Shown here: piece after piece, positions 36,572 to 50,327 of the stretch
Numbering within the stretch: position 1 is the stretch's first letter
How the letters are laid out: every line of letters starts with the position of its first letter
From: Ciborinia camelliae
Taxonomy: Eukaryota; Ascomycota; Leotiomycetes; Helotiales; Sclerotiniaceae
Length of the DNA stretch: 64,000 nt
Direction of reading: 5' to 3'
Assembly: GCA_025890175.1 (NCBI GenBank)
Contig: JANPYM010000005.1
Span: 1,254,440 to 1,318,439, forward strand
Program-made: the position numbers and the translations under genes
The notes under the pieces: generated by a model
Told to the model about the DNA's origin: nothing
What the model saw: only the letters and a program-made list of their open reading frames with translations
The model's database searches: none

Positions 36572-38983
36572 AATAAGACATTCTTGATATCGATAGTTTT
36601 TCCAGGATTTCGATTGAAGGATCGCTGGCATGGATAAATTTGAAGCTTTTTGCTTTCTCGTAGATATTGTGAGGATTCCGCTTTGGAGTTCACCCTTTGG
36701 GTTGTCCTTGGATATCTGCTGCAACTCTGCATTTGGGTTTGGCGTTTTTTTCCCTGATTTGCAGGACTTTTGATACCAGTGAGCGCGTGAAGATTTATCC
36801 GATTTGCTGCTTCTTGCGTTATTGCCTTGGCAACACTCAGGAAGGGCGTAGTCAATTTAGGATAGCCATTTCTCCTGATATCAGTATATAACTGATACCT
36901 GTCCTTTTTTCCTTGGAGTAAATTTGATGATCTTGTTGGATAATATAGGCGCCACTTTGTAGCATCAGGCGCATGGCTAGGATATAAGATCAGAGGATAG
37001 GATAAAAGATAATGTCTTTCTACGTATGAAACACTCTTCGTGCGAGTTTGAAGCCAGATGTGTTTGTGCATCGTGATGTTCCTTAAATGTGATCATTTGA
37101 AGAAATGGAGAATTTTCAATCTGGTTGTACAAAACATCAGAGTGGCTGTGTGTATGATAGTAATATTGGATGTACCGTACCCTTTTGAGTGTAAGCGAAG
37201 ATCATAGGATGCCGAAAGTGGTATTGATTGCAGTCTCTAGCTGGATGGGATGGCCACGCCCACCCGATAAAGTCTCCCACCCCTTTCAGCAGTGTAACAA
37301 AGTGACCTCTTAGGAACTCATTTGGTCCATAAAAACACTACATAAGTACCTACCTACCTACAAATAGGATTACAAGTTGAATGAAGATTGAAGTTATTGG
37401 TCTATATGGTTATGCGATGCAAGATTTTGAGTAATGCGGTAGTACTACATACTACAGACTACCTTAACAGTACAACCCGAATGAAGTACAAGAGAATGGA
37501 TTGATGAACCCAAAGGCTAGCGGCTTGCGAGGAACTGTTAGTTTCGGGTATCATATATGATCACCTGAATTTGTACATTCCGGTCGGTCCAACTGGTCGG
37601 TACACCTTGAAGCCATGGATCGATATGATATACCCAGAACAGGTCGCTTTAACTTTAGTTCAACATCGCTCGTAGATTGGCGTAGATTGATGTTAAATGT
37701 AATCGGAGGATTCAATATTTTTACCCCCTTATCTACAATAAGGGGGCCTTAGCGATTCGCAACTTTTAATTATAATTTTTGTAAATTCTATTATGTTTGA
37801 AAAACAATTAAAGATTTAAAATCAGTTTAAAAAGCTTGTTGTTGTACAGGATTTAGTATATTTTTATTATCTGTAATTGAGGAATTAGAAAAAATTGACG
37901 AATCTTATACCATAATGATGAAATGGAAGTGTGAGCTAATCTTTTATATTGACTAAAGATCTAATACTAATCTTTAGAAAAGGATCCTAAAGGCGAAGAG
38001 CCTTATAAGCTACAAGCCCGATCCTAAGCGATAGGTATACCTAAACCTGAAGCTATTCTAGAGTTGATAATGCCTTAGACATACATCGACTACCTATGTA
38101 CACCTGCAGGAAGGCTGAACAGATATAATCTCGTAATATCTTATTAGAAACTTTTTATATATAAAATAAAAAGTAACGAATTACTAAAGAAGTGTTGAAT
38201 GGCTAAGGTTCTCCTCTTATTCGTAGGGATATAGCCTTCGACTAGATATCTAATAAATAAATAAATAAATAAAAGAATAAAACATGTTGTAATAGAAGTA
38301 TTCCCCCCTTAATGACTACCTAGTACACCTCGGATTATCTCGCCAAACCTTGGAAAGGGTGGTGATACCTATGTCCTATGTCCTATGTCCGATGTCCGAT
38401 GTCTTTTGACAACTACCTGGGCAACCAGCCCCAAAAAGCTCAGACGCAGAACCTACCTACTGGGCAGGCCGGGGTCCTAAGGTAGGTCCCGTATCGTTGC
38501 CAAGGTTGTTTTAGCCATATTAATTATAACCTCGACCCCAATATTCTCTAATAATAACTCTGGAATCGCAATCCCGCAATACCACACACAAATTCCACAA
38601 TACCCTCTCTGGCTCTTTAATCACGACCATTTTAATTTCAACATCAACTTTGAACTCATCATCAGGCAGTTCCAAGGTTCCTTCAGGATCCACCAACTGC
38701 GAAACAGCAAAACGGCGATACAGCGATACAGCGCGTCAGACACAAAGAAATCTCGCATCCAGTAACCTACAGGTAGGTACTAGGTACATAACCCCATACG
38801 TAAGAATTAGTACGGAATTCACAAGAACTCCGAGTCCCTAGCGACTGCGACCAGAAAGCTGTACGAATACGAAATCAACTTTTACCTAGGTACCTCGATA
38901 ATTCATCAAGGATCTGTCAAACGACTTTAGTTATTTACTCCTTTCATCAAACTCGATATTTGACTATGCGATAGTTAACGATA
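36572..38983. other. Intergenic region with AT-rich core
   Basis: 2.4 kb. A 241-aa minus-strand frame (36346-37071) overlaps the tail of the preceding gene and looks accidental. The stretch 37740-38280 is strongly AT-rich with many stops in all frames, perhaps a decayed repeat. TGTCCTATGTCCGA-type short repeats lie at 38370-38402. The right end is the long leader or promoter of the Zn2Cys6 factor. Confidence 0.5.
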
Positions 38984-41931
38984 ATGGATTCTATGCACCA
39001 TGATAACGATGCTTTCATGCCCCAGATTTCGCCGCCATCCTTGATGAACCCCCCGCCTCAAATATTCGGGGCTTACACTGCAGATGGTTTACCGATATCT
39101 CCAGCATTACCCGATTTGAACGGTACGATTTTCGGTGATGGAACCCTTCTCGATGAAAGCAACGAGGCAAAGAGAAGAAGGATAGCGAGGGTAGGATTCA
39201 ATCTTCTGCGAAGGAAAATGTACAAAAGGACTGACGAAGGCAGGCTTGTGATATGTGCCGGAAGAAGAAGATTAAGTGCGATGGAAAGTTCCCAGCTTGT
39301 ACGCACTGCATCAACTACAAAACAGAATGTGTTTTTACTCAGGTGGAAAAGAAGAGGAACCCACCAAAAGGGTGAGAATTCTAGGTGACCAAGCTGTTAC
39401 TATGGCCGCTGATTTCCAGACAGAGCGAAATATATTGAAGGTCTCGAGAATCGTCTAGGTCGCATGGAAAGTTTGTTAAAGCTCTCTGGTTGGTACCTCG
39501 AATTCATAAATGTTTTGATTTGCAATGGTTGACGGATAATGTTTCAGGTCTCCTCAGCGAAGAAGATGGTGGACGAACGGATCTGGGAACCTTGGAGAAA
39601 ATATTACAGGAAAAGAACCTTTCGCGCAGAGCATCTGCGGTGCCTGGCTCAAACGCAACATCACCGACTCAAAGTACCCCAGGCGGCCCGGCTGATGGGA
39701 ATGGCGCAACTCCTCTAAGTGCTATAGCATCACCGGAACCAAACAAAGGATCCGAGAAACGTAATAGCAAAGGTGGTACGAATGGGGAGAGCGAGGAAAA
39801 AGAGGAGCCTGTTGAGGCGCTTTCAGACATGATGTGCTCCCTAGTTACAAATAACTGTGGGGAAACTAGATATATAGGTATGGAATATTGCGGGATGGTA
39901 GTGGACTCTGCTGACAAGTTTAGGTTCCTCCTCTGGATTTTCTATATTTTCGCCAAAGGGTATCTCATGGGTCAACGAGAAAACAGGCGACTCGTCCTTC
40001 CAGGAAATGATTTCATCCGCTTCGGTGGACGACAATAAGATGATGTATTGGAAACCAGAAGTGTTCTCGGACTTGTTTGCACGTCCGGTATGGAGGCGAC
40101 TTCCTCCTAAAAATGAGTGCATATCTTTACTCAGGGACTTTTTCGAGAATTTTAATTGCATGTTTCCACTTTTCCACCAACCTACGTTCATGCATCTAGT
40201 CGATCGGCAATACTCTAGTGACCCCTATGAAGGCTCCGGATGGTGGGCAAGTCTCAACTGTGCACTTGCCATCGCTCATCGCCTTCGTGTTATGAGTCAC
40301 CTCGTGCCACAGGAAGAAGATACGAAAGCTTGGGGCTACCTAAAAAATGCTATGGGTGTCTTCACCGAGCTCACCATGCGAAACACTGATCTTCTAAGTG
40401 TACAGGCGCTGTTGGGAATGGCCTTATTTATGCAGGGTACACCTAATCCTCAGCCTTCATTCTTTCTTGTAGCAGCCGCTATTCGCCTTTCGCACAGTAT
40501 TGGACTCCACAAACGTGGATCTGGTTTCAACCTTAATCCCGTGGAAATTGAGCAACGAAAACGTGTATTCTGGATAGGCTACATGCTAGACAAAGACATT
40601 TGTTTACGTTCGGGAAGACCTCCTGCACAAGATGATGATGATATGAATGTAGAATTACCTTCTGCCGACCCCGAAGACAACATTGGTAACATCCCTCTAT
40701 CCGATGGAAAAGGAAAGGTTAACCTTTTCCGCTTAATGTGTGAGTTTTCAACCATCGAGAGCAAAGTATACAGACAGCTCTATTCGACTAAAGCTTCAAA
40801 ACAATCTGATGGAGAACTCCTTAATACCATAGGAGAGCTTGATTCTCAACTTGAGGAATGGAAAGATAGTATCCCAGTCGACTTCCGTCCAGAGCATGAG
40901 ATTAAGGCCTCACATACACCACTAATTCTTCACGTCGTCGTCCTTCATTTCGCTTACTACAATTGTCTGACTACGATTCACCGAATGTCTGTTCATCACG
41001 GATACTGGACCAGCCGTCTTTCCAATTTTGCTATTCAAGGACTGAATGCCAGACCTCTAAATCCACGTGTCTTTTCTTCTGCCGCATTGTGTGTATCTGC
41101 TGCTCGCGCTTCCATACATCTCATCAAATATGTTCCCCAAGGCGATTTTGCTTGTGTCTGGTAAGTTGAATCCCAGCTCCGCCCTGGCTGCAAGCTAACA
41201 TCTTCAGGCTTATTCTATATTTCCCCGTTTCTGCCCTGGTGACTCTTTTCGGCAATATTCTACAAAATCCTCAAGATCCTCGGGCACGTTCTGATGTACG
41301 TCTTATGAATCTCGTCGTCAACTTTCTCTCCATGTTAGGTAGTGAGGAAGAGAATGGTGGTGTAAAACGTATGCTGGGAGTCTGCTCGGAGTTTGAAAGA
41401 ATAGCGAAAGTTGTTTTGGACAAAGCAGAAAAGGAGACATCATCAAGAAGAAAGCGCAAGAGCCACGACGATCCGGCAAAATCGTCACATATGTCCAAGG
41501 CTGGTCAACCACCACAAACTCCTATGAATCATGCTCCAAACTCCATGCCTGGAGTCTTTTCTCCTGACTCGACGAATCATCTAAATCCACAGAATGGATT
41601 TAGCCCCATGCAGGGGGCTTCACCGAACTCAAATTGGCAGCAAGACTTTGGTGCTTCTGGAAATGATTTCATGGGTCAAAACATGGCAACACCTTTTGGA
41701 AGTGTTCAAGGCTTTACAAATGGCAATGAGTTTAACTCTCCGCTCAATCCAAATTCTTTTCAACAACCTTTTGTCCCCCAGGATCTCTGGCAGATGCCAA
41801 TGACCCTCGAATGGGACTGGGCAGAGATGACTGGAGGCGCATACCAAAGCTTCGAGAATGGCGTCATGGGTGACCCTAATTTTCATATGAATAACAATGC
41901 GCATCTCCAACATCAAGGCGGAGGAATGTAA
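38984..41931 (+). CDS. Zn2Cys6 fungal transcription factor
   Basis: Six exons (38984-39190, 39244-39371, 39424-39488, 39548-39877, 39924-41160 and 41208-41931) give 896 aa. The binuclear zinc cluster is complete: C71-X2-C74-X6-C81-X6-C88-X2-C91-X6-C98, interrupted upstream by intron 1, so no single frame shows it whole with the N-terminus. A basic region and a short coiled coil ([17 protein letters not shown]) follow, as in dimeric factors. The fungal middle homology region starts near 310 ([21 protein letters not shown]) and holds [14 protein letters not shown] and [22 protein letters not shown]. The C-terminus has a nuclear-type basic patch (SRRKRKS) and a Gln/Asn/Pro-rich likely activation region. 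Nuclear regulator; target genes unknown. Confidence 0.93.
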
Positions 41932-42599
41932 TTTATGTATTTTGGCGTTCTAATCACGGAGTTTGGGAGGTAACGGTTACTAGTATTGGGCATATGGGGG
42001 TTAGAAGTGACACAAATAACGGACTCGTAAGCACTCGCTTCGCATGGTGATTATGGCGTTTCCTGGGAAGGATTCATTTGGCTTGGGGATGATTGCTCTG
42101 CGTTTTAAAGAGTTCCACAGGAATGAATGGGTGTAAACTATTACTCTCCTCAGATTATGTCCCGGCTTCAATATGCCCTGACGATCATTGTATTAATGAC
42201 AAGTTATGAAATACTTATGCAGCGTTCTATTATTTGTTTACAAATAACATTATGAATATGAAGTAGTAAGCTTAAAATAAATACCTACTTTGACGTCGCT
42301 TTCATGATTTTAGTAAGAAAATAATTCCGAGGTATGAAGTGAATATATTTATTTAATATCACCTGGGCAATTGATGTATTTAAGTTTCGATACCAAAATT
42401 GCGCTAGTGTTGTAATCAGTCAAGCTTAATCGAAGCATCATTATGATTTGCCTCCCACCTCTAACTCCGACATCAACAAACCACTTCGAATATACTCACT
42501 CTTAAACTCTGTCAAATAGTGGTTAAAGTCACGGCAGGTCATCCCTAGTGACTTCAGACGTTCAACTCCCAAATATCACACGAACACTTCTAGCCAAGC
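41932..42599. other. Intergenic region before the m-AAA protease gene
   Basis: 668 bases with no ORF. It holds the 3' end of the transcription factor gene and the promoter of the protease gene. Confidence 0.5.
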
Positions 42600-45343
42600 A
42601 TGACATCGATATTACGCCAATGCAGCCCTCTTGCTAGAATTTCTCAGACCACCATTCAATCTGCCGCGCGAAATTCTCTCCGTACATCATCGACTTCACC
42701 TTTATTACGGTCGCGGATAGCTGCGCAGAGGGCGCGCACATTCGTCACTAAACCGCCCAAGCCAGACAAGGACACGAAGAAGGATGAGTCGGAGGTAGAG
42801 TCGAAAAAACAAAAATCGTCGGAGCCACCCACTAAACCCGCCCCGGGGACAGAAAATCTTTACAATGGAAAGACTCCCTTGTCTCCCTCCGAGAATGACG
42901 CAGAACCAGATGAGTCACCGCTGGTGGAGGGATATGTGAAATTGACGGACGAGGAGATAAAGCTGCTGGAGGAAGTCATTGCTTCTATGCAGTTTGGAAA
43001 AGGGCAAACCCAAGAATTGAGGACATCTTTGCAGGCGATAAAAAAGTCAGGGGTGCCATCCGAACTGAGAGATTTGATGCACGAAGTGAAGGGTAGACCG
43101 TTGACTCTGACGGAGGCTGCAAAATTTACAAAACTGGTGTTAAAGATGACGTGGGCCGCGGCAAAGGTCCGATCACAAGGAACAAATTTCAACTCAAATG
43201 AGCCGAAATCTTCTACTTACGGTAATAAAGGGGGTCATAGAAAGGGGCAGGGCAGCAAGCAGGGCAAGGAGAAAGGCAACAAGCAGGAAGGGTTCAATTT
43301 TGGTAACCCCTCGGACATGAAGCTTGATACCACGACTTTATTGATTGGATCCTTTGCAACATACTTTTTATGGCAGACACTCTTCCCCGGTAGCAATAAG
43401 AAGGATATCACATTCCAGGAATTCCGAAATAACTTCTTTGATAAAGGGTTGGTCAAGAGATTGACCGTGGTTAACAACCAGAAGGTTCGAGTTGATCTCC
43501 ACACCGAAGCGGCCGCAGCGATGTATCCCGACTCACCTGCCGGCAACCCCAACTTCAATTACTATTTCTCAATAGGTTCTGCTGATGGGTTCGAGCAACG
43601 AATGGAACAAGCACAAAACGAACTAGGAATACCCAGTTCAGAGAGGATACCAATTAGTTACGCGAGCGATGGGGATACATGGGCTCTCATCTACACTTTC
43701 GGTCCTACACTTCTGTTCATCGGTGCTATTTTCTACATGTCAAAGCGGGCTTCAGCAGGCGCTGGGGGCAATAGTGGCATCTTTGGAATGGGAAAGAGCC
43801 GAGCTAAGCAATTTAATCACGAGACTGATGTAAAGGTCAAGTTTAAGGATGTCGCTGGTATGGACGAAGCAAAGCTAGAAATTATGGAGTTTGTTTCCTT
43901 CTTAAAAACACCGGAGCAATTTGAACGCTTAGGCGCTAAAATTCCTCGCGGTGCCATTCTATCTGGGCCCCCAGGTACTGGTAAAACATTATTGGCAAAG
44001 GCAACAGCTGGCGAATCTCAAGTACCATTCTTCAGTGTTAGTGGTTCCGAGTTCGTGGAGATGTTCGTTGGTGTTGGGGCATCAAGAGTTCGGGATCTTT
44101 TCGCCATGGCAAGAAAGAGTACTCCTTGTATTATATTCATTGATGAGATTGACGCTATTGGAAAGTCTCGTGGCAAGTCCGGTGGGTTTTCTGGTGGCGG
44201 AAACGATGAACGGGAAGCAACGCTCAATCAAATCTTGACTGAGATGGATGGTTTCAACACGACTGAGCAAATTGTTGTTCTCGCTGGTACTAACAGACCC
44301 GACGTACTTGACAAAGCTCTTATGCGTCCTGGTCGTTTCGACAGACACATCTCTATTGACAGGCCGACAATGGATGGTAGAAAGCAAATCTTCAAAGTTC
44401 ACTTGGGCAAGATCGTCACAAATGAGAACATTGAGTACTTGACTGGTCGATTGGCAGCCTTGACTCCTGGATTCTCTGGTGCTGATATTGCAAATTCTGT
44501 CAACGAAGCTGCTTTGATTGGTGAGTTATTTCCTGTTCTATTTTCCCACTAGTACTAATGTGAATAGCTGCCCGAACACAGGCCACATCGGTTGACATGG
44601 TGCACTTTGAACAAGCCATTGAGCGTGTCGTTGGTGGACTTGAGAAGAGATCTCTTGTTCTATCGCCGGAAGAGAAGAAGACCGTCGCCTATCACGAAGC
44701 AGGCCATGCCATTTGCGGTTGGTACTTCAAGTGGGCTGATCCACTTCTCAAGGTTTCTATCATCCCCCGTGGTCAAGGCGCCCTTGGATACGCACAGTAC
44801 CTTCCTGCCGGCGACACCTATCTCATGAACGTCAATCAACTTATGGACCGTATGGCTATGACTCTCGGTGGACGTGTAGCCGAAGAACTCCATTTTGAGA
44901 CCGTCACCAGTGGTGCTAGCGACGACTTTAACAAAGTTACTCGTATTGCTACCGCCATGGTAACCAAATGGGGCATGTCCCAAAAACTCGGCCCTCTCCA
45001 TTTCGAGATCGATAGAGAAAATCAACTCATGAAACCTTTTGCCGAGTCTACGGCCCAAACCATCGATCAAGAGGTTCGACGCATCGTCGACGAAGCATAC
45101 GAGAAATGTAGAAACTTACTAGTAGAGAAGAAGGCGGAAGTAGGAATTATCGCCGAGGAACTCTTGACTAAGGAGGTACTGGGTAGAGATGATATGGTGA
45201 GGTTGTTGGGACCGAGACCGTTTGATGAGAATAAAGATTTTCTCAAATACTTTAGTGGAGGGACATTGGGAAAGAGTGCACCACCACCACCAGTGACTGA
45301 GAGTACAGATTCGCCAACTGAGGATCCTAGTCCTCTTGCATAA
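42600..45343 (+). CDS. Mitochondrial inner-membrane m-AAA protease subunit
   Basis: Exons 42600-44520 and 44568-45343 give 898 aa. An N-terminal basic presequence ([31 protein letters not shown]) indicates mitochondrial import. Two membrane spans (about 244-262 and 363-381) flank the FtsH extracellular domain. The AAA domain has Walker A GPPGTGKT (456-463), Walker [13 protein letters not shown] and the second region of homology [20 protein letters not shown]. The zinc protease motif HEAGH is at 683-687. m-AAA complexes degrade unassembled inner-membrane proteins and mature some imported proteins. The two spans and matrix-facing domains favour Yta12/Afg3 over the i-AAA Yme1; which of the two paralogues cannot be said with certainty, though the length fits Yta12. 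Confidence 0.94.
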
Positions 45344-45887
45344 GAATCGTCCCGGAATAAGATCTTGCGGCGGGGTACTGGGGAGGAACGGGAAAGGTTG
45401 AGAGCTTTGTATAGGATGGTCGGTCACCCATAAATAACTTATCCTGTTATAGGATGGTGGAAGGAGGAAATAGAGAGTTCGGGGGGGGGGGATATCGAAG
45501 CATGCCCAAAGATGGCGAAGAAATCAAGAAAACAAGAAAAGCAAGAAAGCTAAGATAAGATCAAGGCAAAAAACAAACTTCACTCTCCGATTCTGATTTT
45601 TGAGATAGCATTTGTTGCGGGGATTTTGTTTTAGATGGACTTGGCTGAAATTTGCCGAGATGAATGATGAATTGAATCTGCTCTTATGGGAATGGGGGTG
45701 AGATGAGATGGAATGGATGAGTTGAGAGGGGCACTTGGGGTGTATGTATTATATTGTGTCAAAATGAACATGTATCACTCACTTCATTGAGTGATTGTAA
45801 TTACACTGTTTTATACTGTCATTCTAGCCTCAACTAACACCCTTTTGGAGATCTTAATCCGATCAAAGCCAGAGAGTATGTTCGTCC
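45344..45887. other. Convergent intergenic region
   Basis: Gene 3' ends on both sides. It contains a run of about ten G at 45481-45490 and no ORF of interest. Confidence 0.5.
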
Positions 45888-46199
45888 TTAGGCTTTATTC
45901 CCTTTGTAAATACCAGTTCCTGTACGTTTCTTTGGAATACTTGACTCATTGTTGTAAGAAAACGATGTCATGAACAATATAAGGTTCTCTGCAACTGATT
46001 TCGGCTTCTCCTTTTGCAATTTTTCCCATGCTTCCTGCTGCTCATCTCGAAATTGTCTGAAGAGAGTTAAAGCATCGTCTTCTTCGTCATCTGCAAATCC
46101 GTAATCCTCCATAAAGTCCCGGATTCCATTGAGGTAACCCTTCTCGTGGAGCCATTGGGTGTCGGATTGAGTGTTGGGGGAGGAGTTGTGGGATGTCAT
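45888..46199 (-). CDS. Small acidic hypothetical protein
   Basis: 103 aa, one exon. The N-terminal two thirds are charged and helical (WLHEKGYLNGIRDFMEDYGFADDEEDD, then ALTLFRQFRDEQQEAWEKLQKE), and the end is basic (SSIPKKRTGTGIYKGNKA). I do not recognise a family. The amphipathic helices, absence of low complexity and position downstream of its own promoter-like region favour a real gene over a chance frame. The last 30 residues might be intron read-through. Confidence 0.55.
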   Translation of the reverse strand: MTSHNSSPNTQSDTQWLHEKGYLNGIRDFMEDYGFADDEEDDALTLFRQFRDEQQEAWEKLQKEKPKSVAENLILFMTSFSYNNESSIPKKRTGTGIYKGNKA

Positions 46200-47718
46200 G
46201 GTTCAACAGTTGCTTGGAATATTGGCGAAGGATGTTGGAAATAAATAAAATATGTCTAGGCTATTTGAATCCAAACAATTTGCTGGATAACGGGTATTGG
46301 TGGCTTGATTTATAGTGTTTATATCTCTACTTGGAATATAACTCTTGTTGATTGTGCTGGGAGAGTAGAGAGAAGAGCTTCTCTATATGTATGCTTACCT
46401 ATTTAGCATACCGGACAAAGAGCAATGAATGAAAGAAGAACGTGGGATGGATAAACAAGTCAAGCGGAAAGTCAAACGAATAAACGGATTTTATTTCTTT
46501 TGTTTGTCGCTAGTAGGTTGCAGCTTGCAATTTTTTAGAAAGTCAAGATGTTAGAAATAAAGGAGCTCAAACTTCTGACGACACTAACTAAGTGCGGGCC
46601 GCTCCTCCTACAACTTCACCAATGTTGCTAACTTTGCTAACTTTGCTAACTTTGCTAACTTTAATTATGATTATAACCTCAACATTTCTAATCAATTGTA
46701 AGTACTATACCCACTGATACTCAACTATAGTATGATGATAACGAAACGTGACAGGCCCCCTTTACAGTCTTGCACCCACTCGCTACCATGGAAGCCACCC
46801 ACTCATAATATCTTATCCGCTCCCGGGTCAAAAGAGATGACCTTCCAGTTAGGGCTGCAGATTGAAAATGCAGGAAGGTTCACGTATCCGAACTCCGAAT
46901 TATTCTATCCAAATCTAGCTACGGTACCCCTCAACCTTATCTCGCAGTACATACTGCAATGCAAGCTGGAGCAGAAAGGTTCTTCCAGTACGTAGGTCGG
47001 ATATCGAAAGACTTATGAGTAAATTAATATCTAGTACCGGTACCCTCGGTCTTGTCTTCTCAAAGTTGTAGCTCGTATTCGAGGACCGTGGACATACCTA
47101 TGATACGGGAGTATCTATATAGGTAGGTATATATATATATATATACCTATATGTGGTAGGATTTCAATATTGACTTATTTTAAAGATCAAAAATGGACAT
47201 GCATTGATTGATCATACCTACCCGCCTAGGTCCCTACCTACCTATCAAAAGGTGCCCGTCAGTGGATTGCTTACTAAGCTACTTATGATTAAGTAAGCCA
47301 GCACAACAACCCACTACTACCTATGATATGGCACTACTGCTGGATCAATGATCGTTTGCCCAGGTACCCTTCGATGTCCAATATCCAAGCTTTACTTATA
47401 ATATTAAAGTTTAGCGGCAGTCAGCTAAGATGATTTTTGATTGGTTCAAAACTCTAAATTTAAATGAATTTAATTGGCTTGGCTATTGGCTAGAATCCCT
47501 AGCTAAGCTATCAATTGCCTTGCCCGGGCTCCATCCAACAGTTACCTACCTACTTTCCCCCCAGCTGGGCTAAATTAAGACAACTAGGTAAATCTTTAAA
47601 CCCTTCAAACTTTCATCTGTCAATTCAATTGTTCGTTTTGTTTTTTTATCCATCTTGAGGAAAGAATACTGGATTGTATTCCACACGAAAGAATATAAGT
47701 TTTCCGTCAAGATTCAAG
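46200..47718. other. Intergenic region with short repeats
   Basis: 1.5 kb. TTGCTAACT occurs four times (46625-46660), and there is a perfect 24-bp AT palindrome ending in AGGT/ACCT (47125-47148). No supported ORF. Confidence 0.5.
46625..46660. repeat. TTGCTAACT 9-bp tandem repeat
   Basis: Four perfect copies, each containing the CTAAC branch-point consensus. Intergenic, upstream of the small acidic protein. Confidence 0.95.
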
Positions 47719-49411
47719 ATGGCATCTGATAATTCTATGGTAACTATTGAAAAGATTTATTTAGAGACTTTACTGAGAAGGTAAATGATCGGGATCTACT
47801 TTCAACCCTGTCCAAAATGTCTTAGCTGCGTGAAGCAATCACTAACCCTTTACCCCACAATAGAGCTCAATTCGTATGTTGCTACCGATCAATTAGCTAT
47901 TAAGGAATGTTTGGAGTATCGAATACTCATTATTTATGTGTAGCATACTTCGGAGAGCAGTGATGTTAATACCTCTCACGATTCTGACAGGGTCACAATC
48001 TCTAAGAAGGAGCATAATGTTCTGGTAAGCATCTTACACATGGAGAAATTCACACAAACCCCAACTAATACTCATATGATAGATACAATCTGCTCGTGAA
48101 TATGGTATGCTACCTGTTCATTGATATGGAAGATCTTGCCATGATGGATGCGAGATACTAATTCAACATTTCAGAGAATCTACGACGTAACCTTTATAAA
48201 GGTGGAATTGCGGAGGAGACTTTGAACGTGAGTCTTATCACGGCATCCACATCTCTCTTTACCTATTCCTGGTTACTAATATTGTTTCTGCAGATCTTGA
48301 TTAAGGACGATGCGCATGCTGATGAGAATGGAACCTATGTGAACGGGACCTCGACGATTCCTGCGACGCATGATGATCCTGATAATAGCACTGTCTTCAT
48401 GACACAGATTCCTCCTTCATCAAATCAAGACACCAATGGTCGTCAAGCTTATACATATGGCACATCCCGAAATGACACAGTTCTTCCACGCCGTCCTCAA
48501 GAATACAAAGGGTTCCAAGTCCAGCCTCACCAGTATCAAGAGTTCCCAAATCATTCCCATACCAATGGTTACCATGACCATGACCACTTTAATAGTCCAG
48601 ATATCGCCGATACCTTCGATTTTGAAAGTGGAAACAATTCGCAGACCAGGTTTCAACGTCCAAATTATGAAAAGTTTGCTCAGCGTACTGTACTATTATT
48701 CAATCTGCCAGATGGTACTACACATGCAGACATTTGCGATGCTGTTAGGGGAGGAATGTTATTGGATATCCATCTTCGTGCTCACGACCATGCTGCGAGT
48801 GTATCATTTTTGCAACAAGCTGATGCCAATGAGTTCTTTCGCCATGTCAAACGCAATGACTTGTATATCCGTTCAAAGAGAGTCGGTGATTCTAAACCTG
48901 TATCAGGCCCCAAATAACTGACATGAAGTAGGTTGATATTCGATGGAATGATAAGCAATTCATCCTACCGGGTCATGTCGCAAACAAAGTAAGCATTGGA
49001 GCTACAAGAAACCTTGTCATTCACAACTGCAACCCCAAGCATACTGAGGAAGCTATCCGTGAGGACCTCGAGCATATCCATAATCTCGTTGTAATCAAGG
49101 TTGCGTTCAATGGTTCCAATGCTTTTATCTCGACAAACTCTGTCCATAATGCAATGTTTGCTCGCACTTGCATGATGAGTCGCAGGTATGTTCGGGTCGG
49201 CCATCACTTCGGAGCTCGCTAACTCTTCGCTAGTACATACAAAGGTTCAAAGATTGAATGGGATAATGATGAATGTGCAACCCCACTGGAGAGACGTCAA
49301 AGTTTCCAATTCAAAAATCCTCCTGTCAAGAAGAAGACTCCTTTGGTAAATCGTTTCCAACTTCTTCACATTGACAGGGAGAGTATTGGATCAGAAGGCG
49401 ACGGGAGATGA
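47719..49411 (+). CDS. Two-RRM RNA-binding protein
   Basis: Eight exons (47719-47780, 47864-47873, 47944-48024, 48083-48104, 48175-48227, 48294-48881, 48932-49185 and 49234-49411) give 415 aa. The first five exons are tiny, including a 10-base and a 22-base exon, and encode a helical N-terminus (MVTIEKIYLETLLRRAQF, then ISKKEHNVLIQSAREYENLRRNLYKGGI). RRM1 spans about 206-280 (RTVLLFNLPDGTTHADICDAV) and RRM2 about 298-370 (RNLVIHNCNPKHTEEAIREDL). The aromatic RNP1 residues are weak, so RNA contact may be atypical. The end is basic (NPPVKKKTPL). The intron at 48882 uses a weak donor (GTCGGT). The stop at 49411 is the first in frame; an alternative 3' exon cannot be ruled out. Role unknown. Confidence 0.75.
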
Positions 49412-50327
49412 TGCAGAAAAGAACGGCGAGTTAGATACTGAGCATATGGGCGCTTCAATTATGCTGAAGATTCTCCAAGTCGGACTCGTTGCCCAAGTTG
49501 ACGATAATGTGGCGAAAATCTTGATTGAGATATGGCCCGTCAACCTGGCAGTTTTCCAATTCACCCTAAAGGGCTGAAGATTGGCCAATACTGTTCCTTA
49601 CGCCGAGTTGTGTACTATGGCTGGCCGGTGTTACAGCACGGAGTTTTTGTTATTTAGGGACGGCGATACTTAGATACCTGCATCTGTATGTGTCTTTGTG
49701 CATCTTGCTGCTTCGGATACCCATGAAGGTTGGTCTGTTTCTACTTCGGATTTGTAATTGATCAGACTAATATGGTGGTTTTCACTTTAAATGTAGATGG
49801 CTGGGAGGGTACTTACAGTCCTGTAGTAGGTATAGATAGATCATACTTTAATATGGTAGATAAATACTGTAGCAGGAGAATTAATAGCGTCGAATTTTTC
49901 TATTTACCGGTAACTACTTTAGTATTAAATATCAAATGATCTAACCGAACAGGGAGGTGGGCCTTTGAGCGGAGTGGGGATCATACTACTGGTGATAGAC
50001 TACTGGTGATAGAACCGGCCCCTAAAAATAGCCCCCACCTTATCCCACCCCTCCTTTGTTGTAATATCACGTGGAGATTATCATAATCTTATCGCAATAT
50101 ACAACGCGCGGTCGCCCTTTCTTTTCAGATTTCCCAGTTTCATCATGCAACGCAAATAGACAGGAAGAAAACCATAGCATAGGTATCAAGTTGACACTTT
50201 GATCAAAACCAAATTGTGTGGAAAAACTTCTCTGTCTCTATCTCTGTCTCTGTCTCTACCTCTACCTCAATAACATAGGCATCTATAGATCATGTAAAGG
50301 TAGATACTGAATCTACCTAAGCAATCA
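49412..50327. other. Intergenic region before the GPHR gene
   Basis: About 0.9 kb. It starts with an open frame (to 49577) that could be extra coding sequence of the RRM gene if a further intron exists. The rest holds TCTCTGTCTC-type pyrimidine repeats (50231-50268) typical of promoters here. Confidence 0.45.

Noticed and set aside
36346..37071. 241-aa minus-strand ORF overlapping the end of the membrane protein gene
   Set aside because: No domain, and it overlaps a well supported exon antisense; its composition mirrors the Gly/Pro-rich coding strand.
49371..49577. 68-aa frame after the RRM gene as a further exon
   Set aside because: It would need a 32-base intron, too short for fungal splicing, and that junction does not keep this frame.
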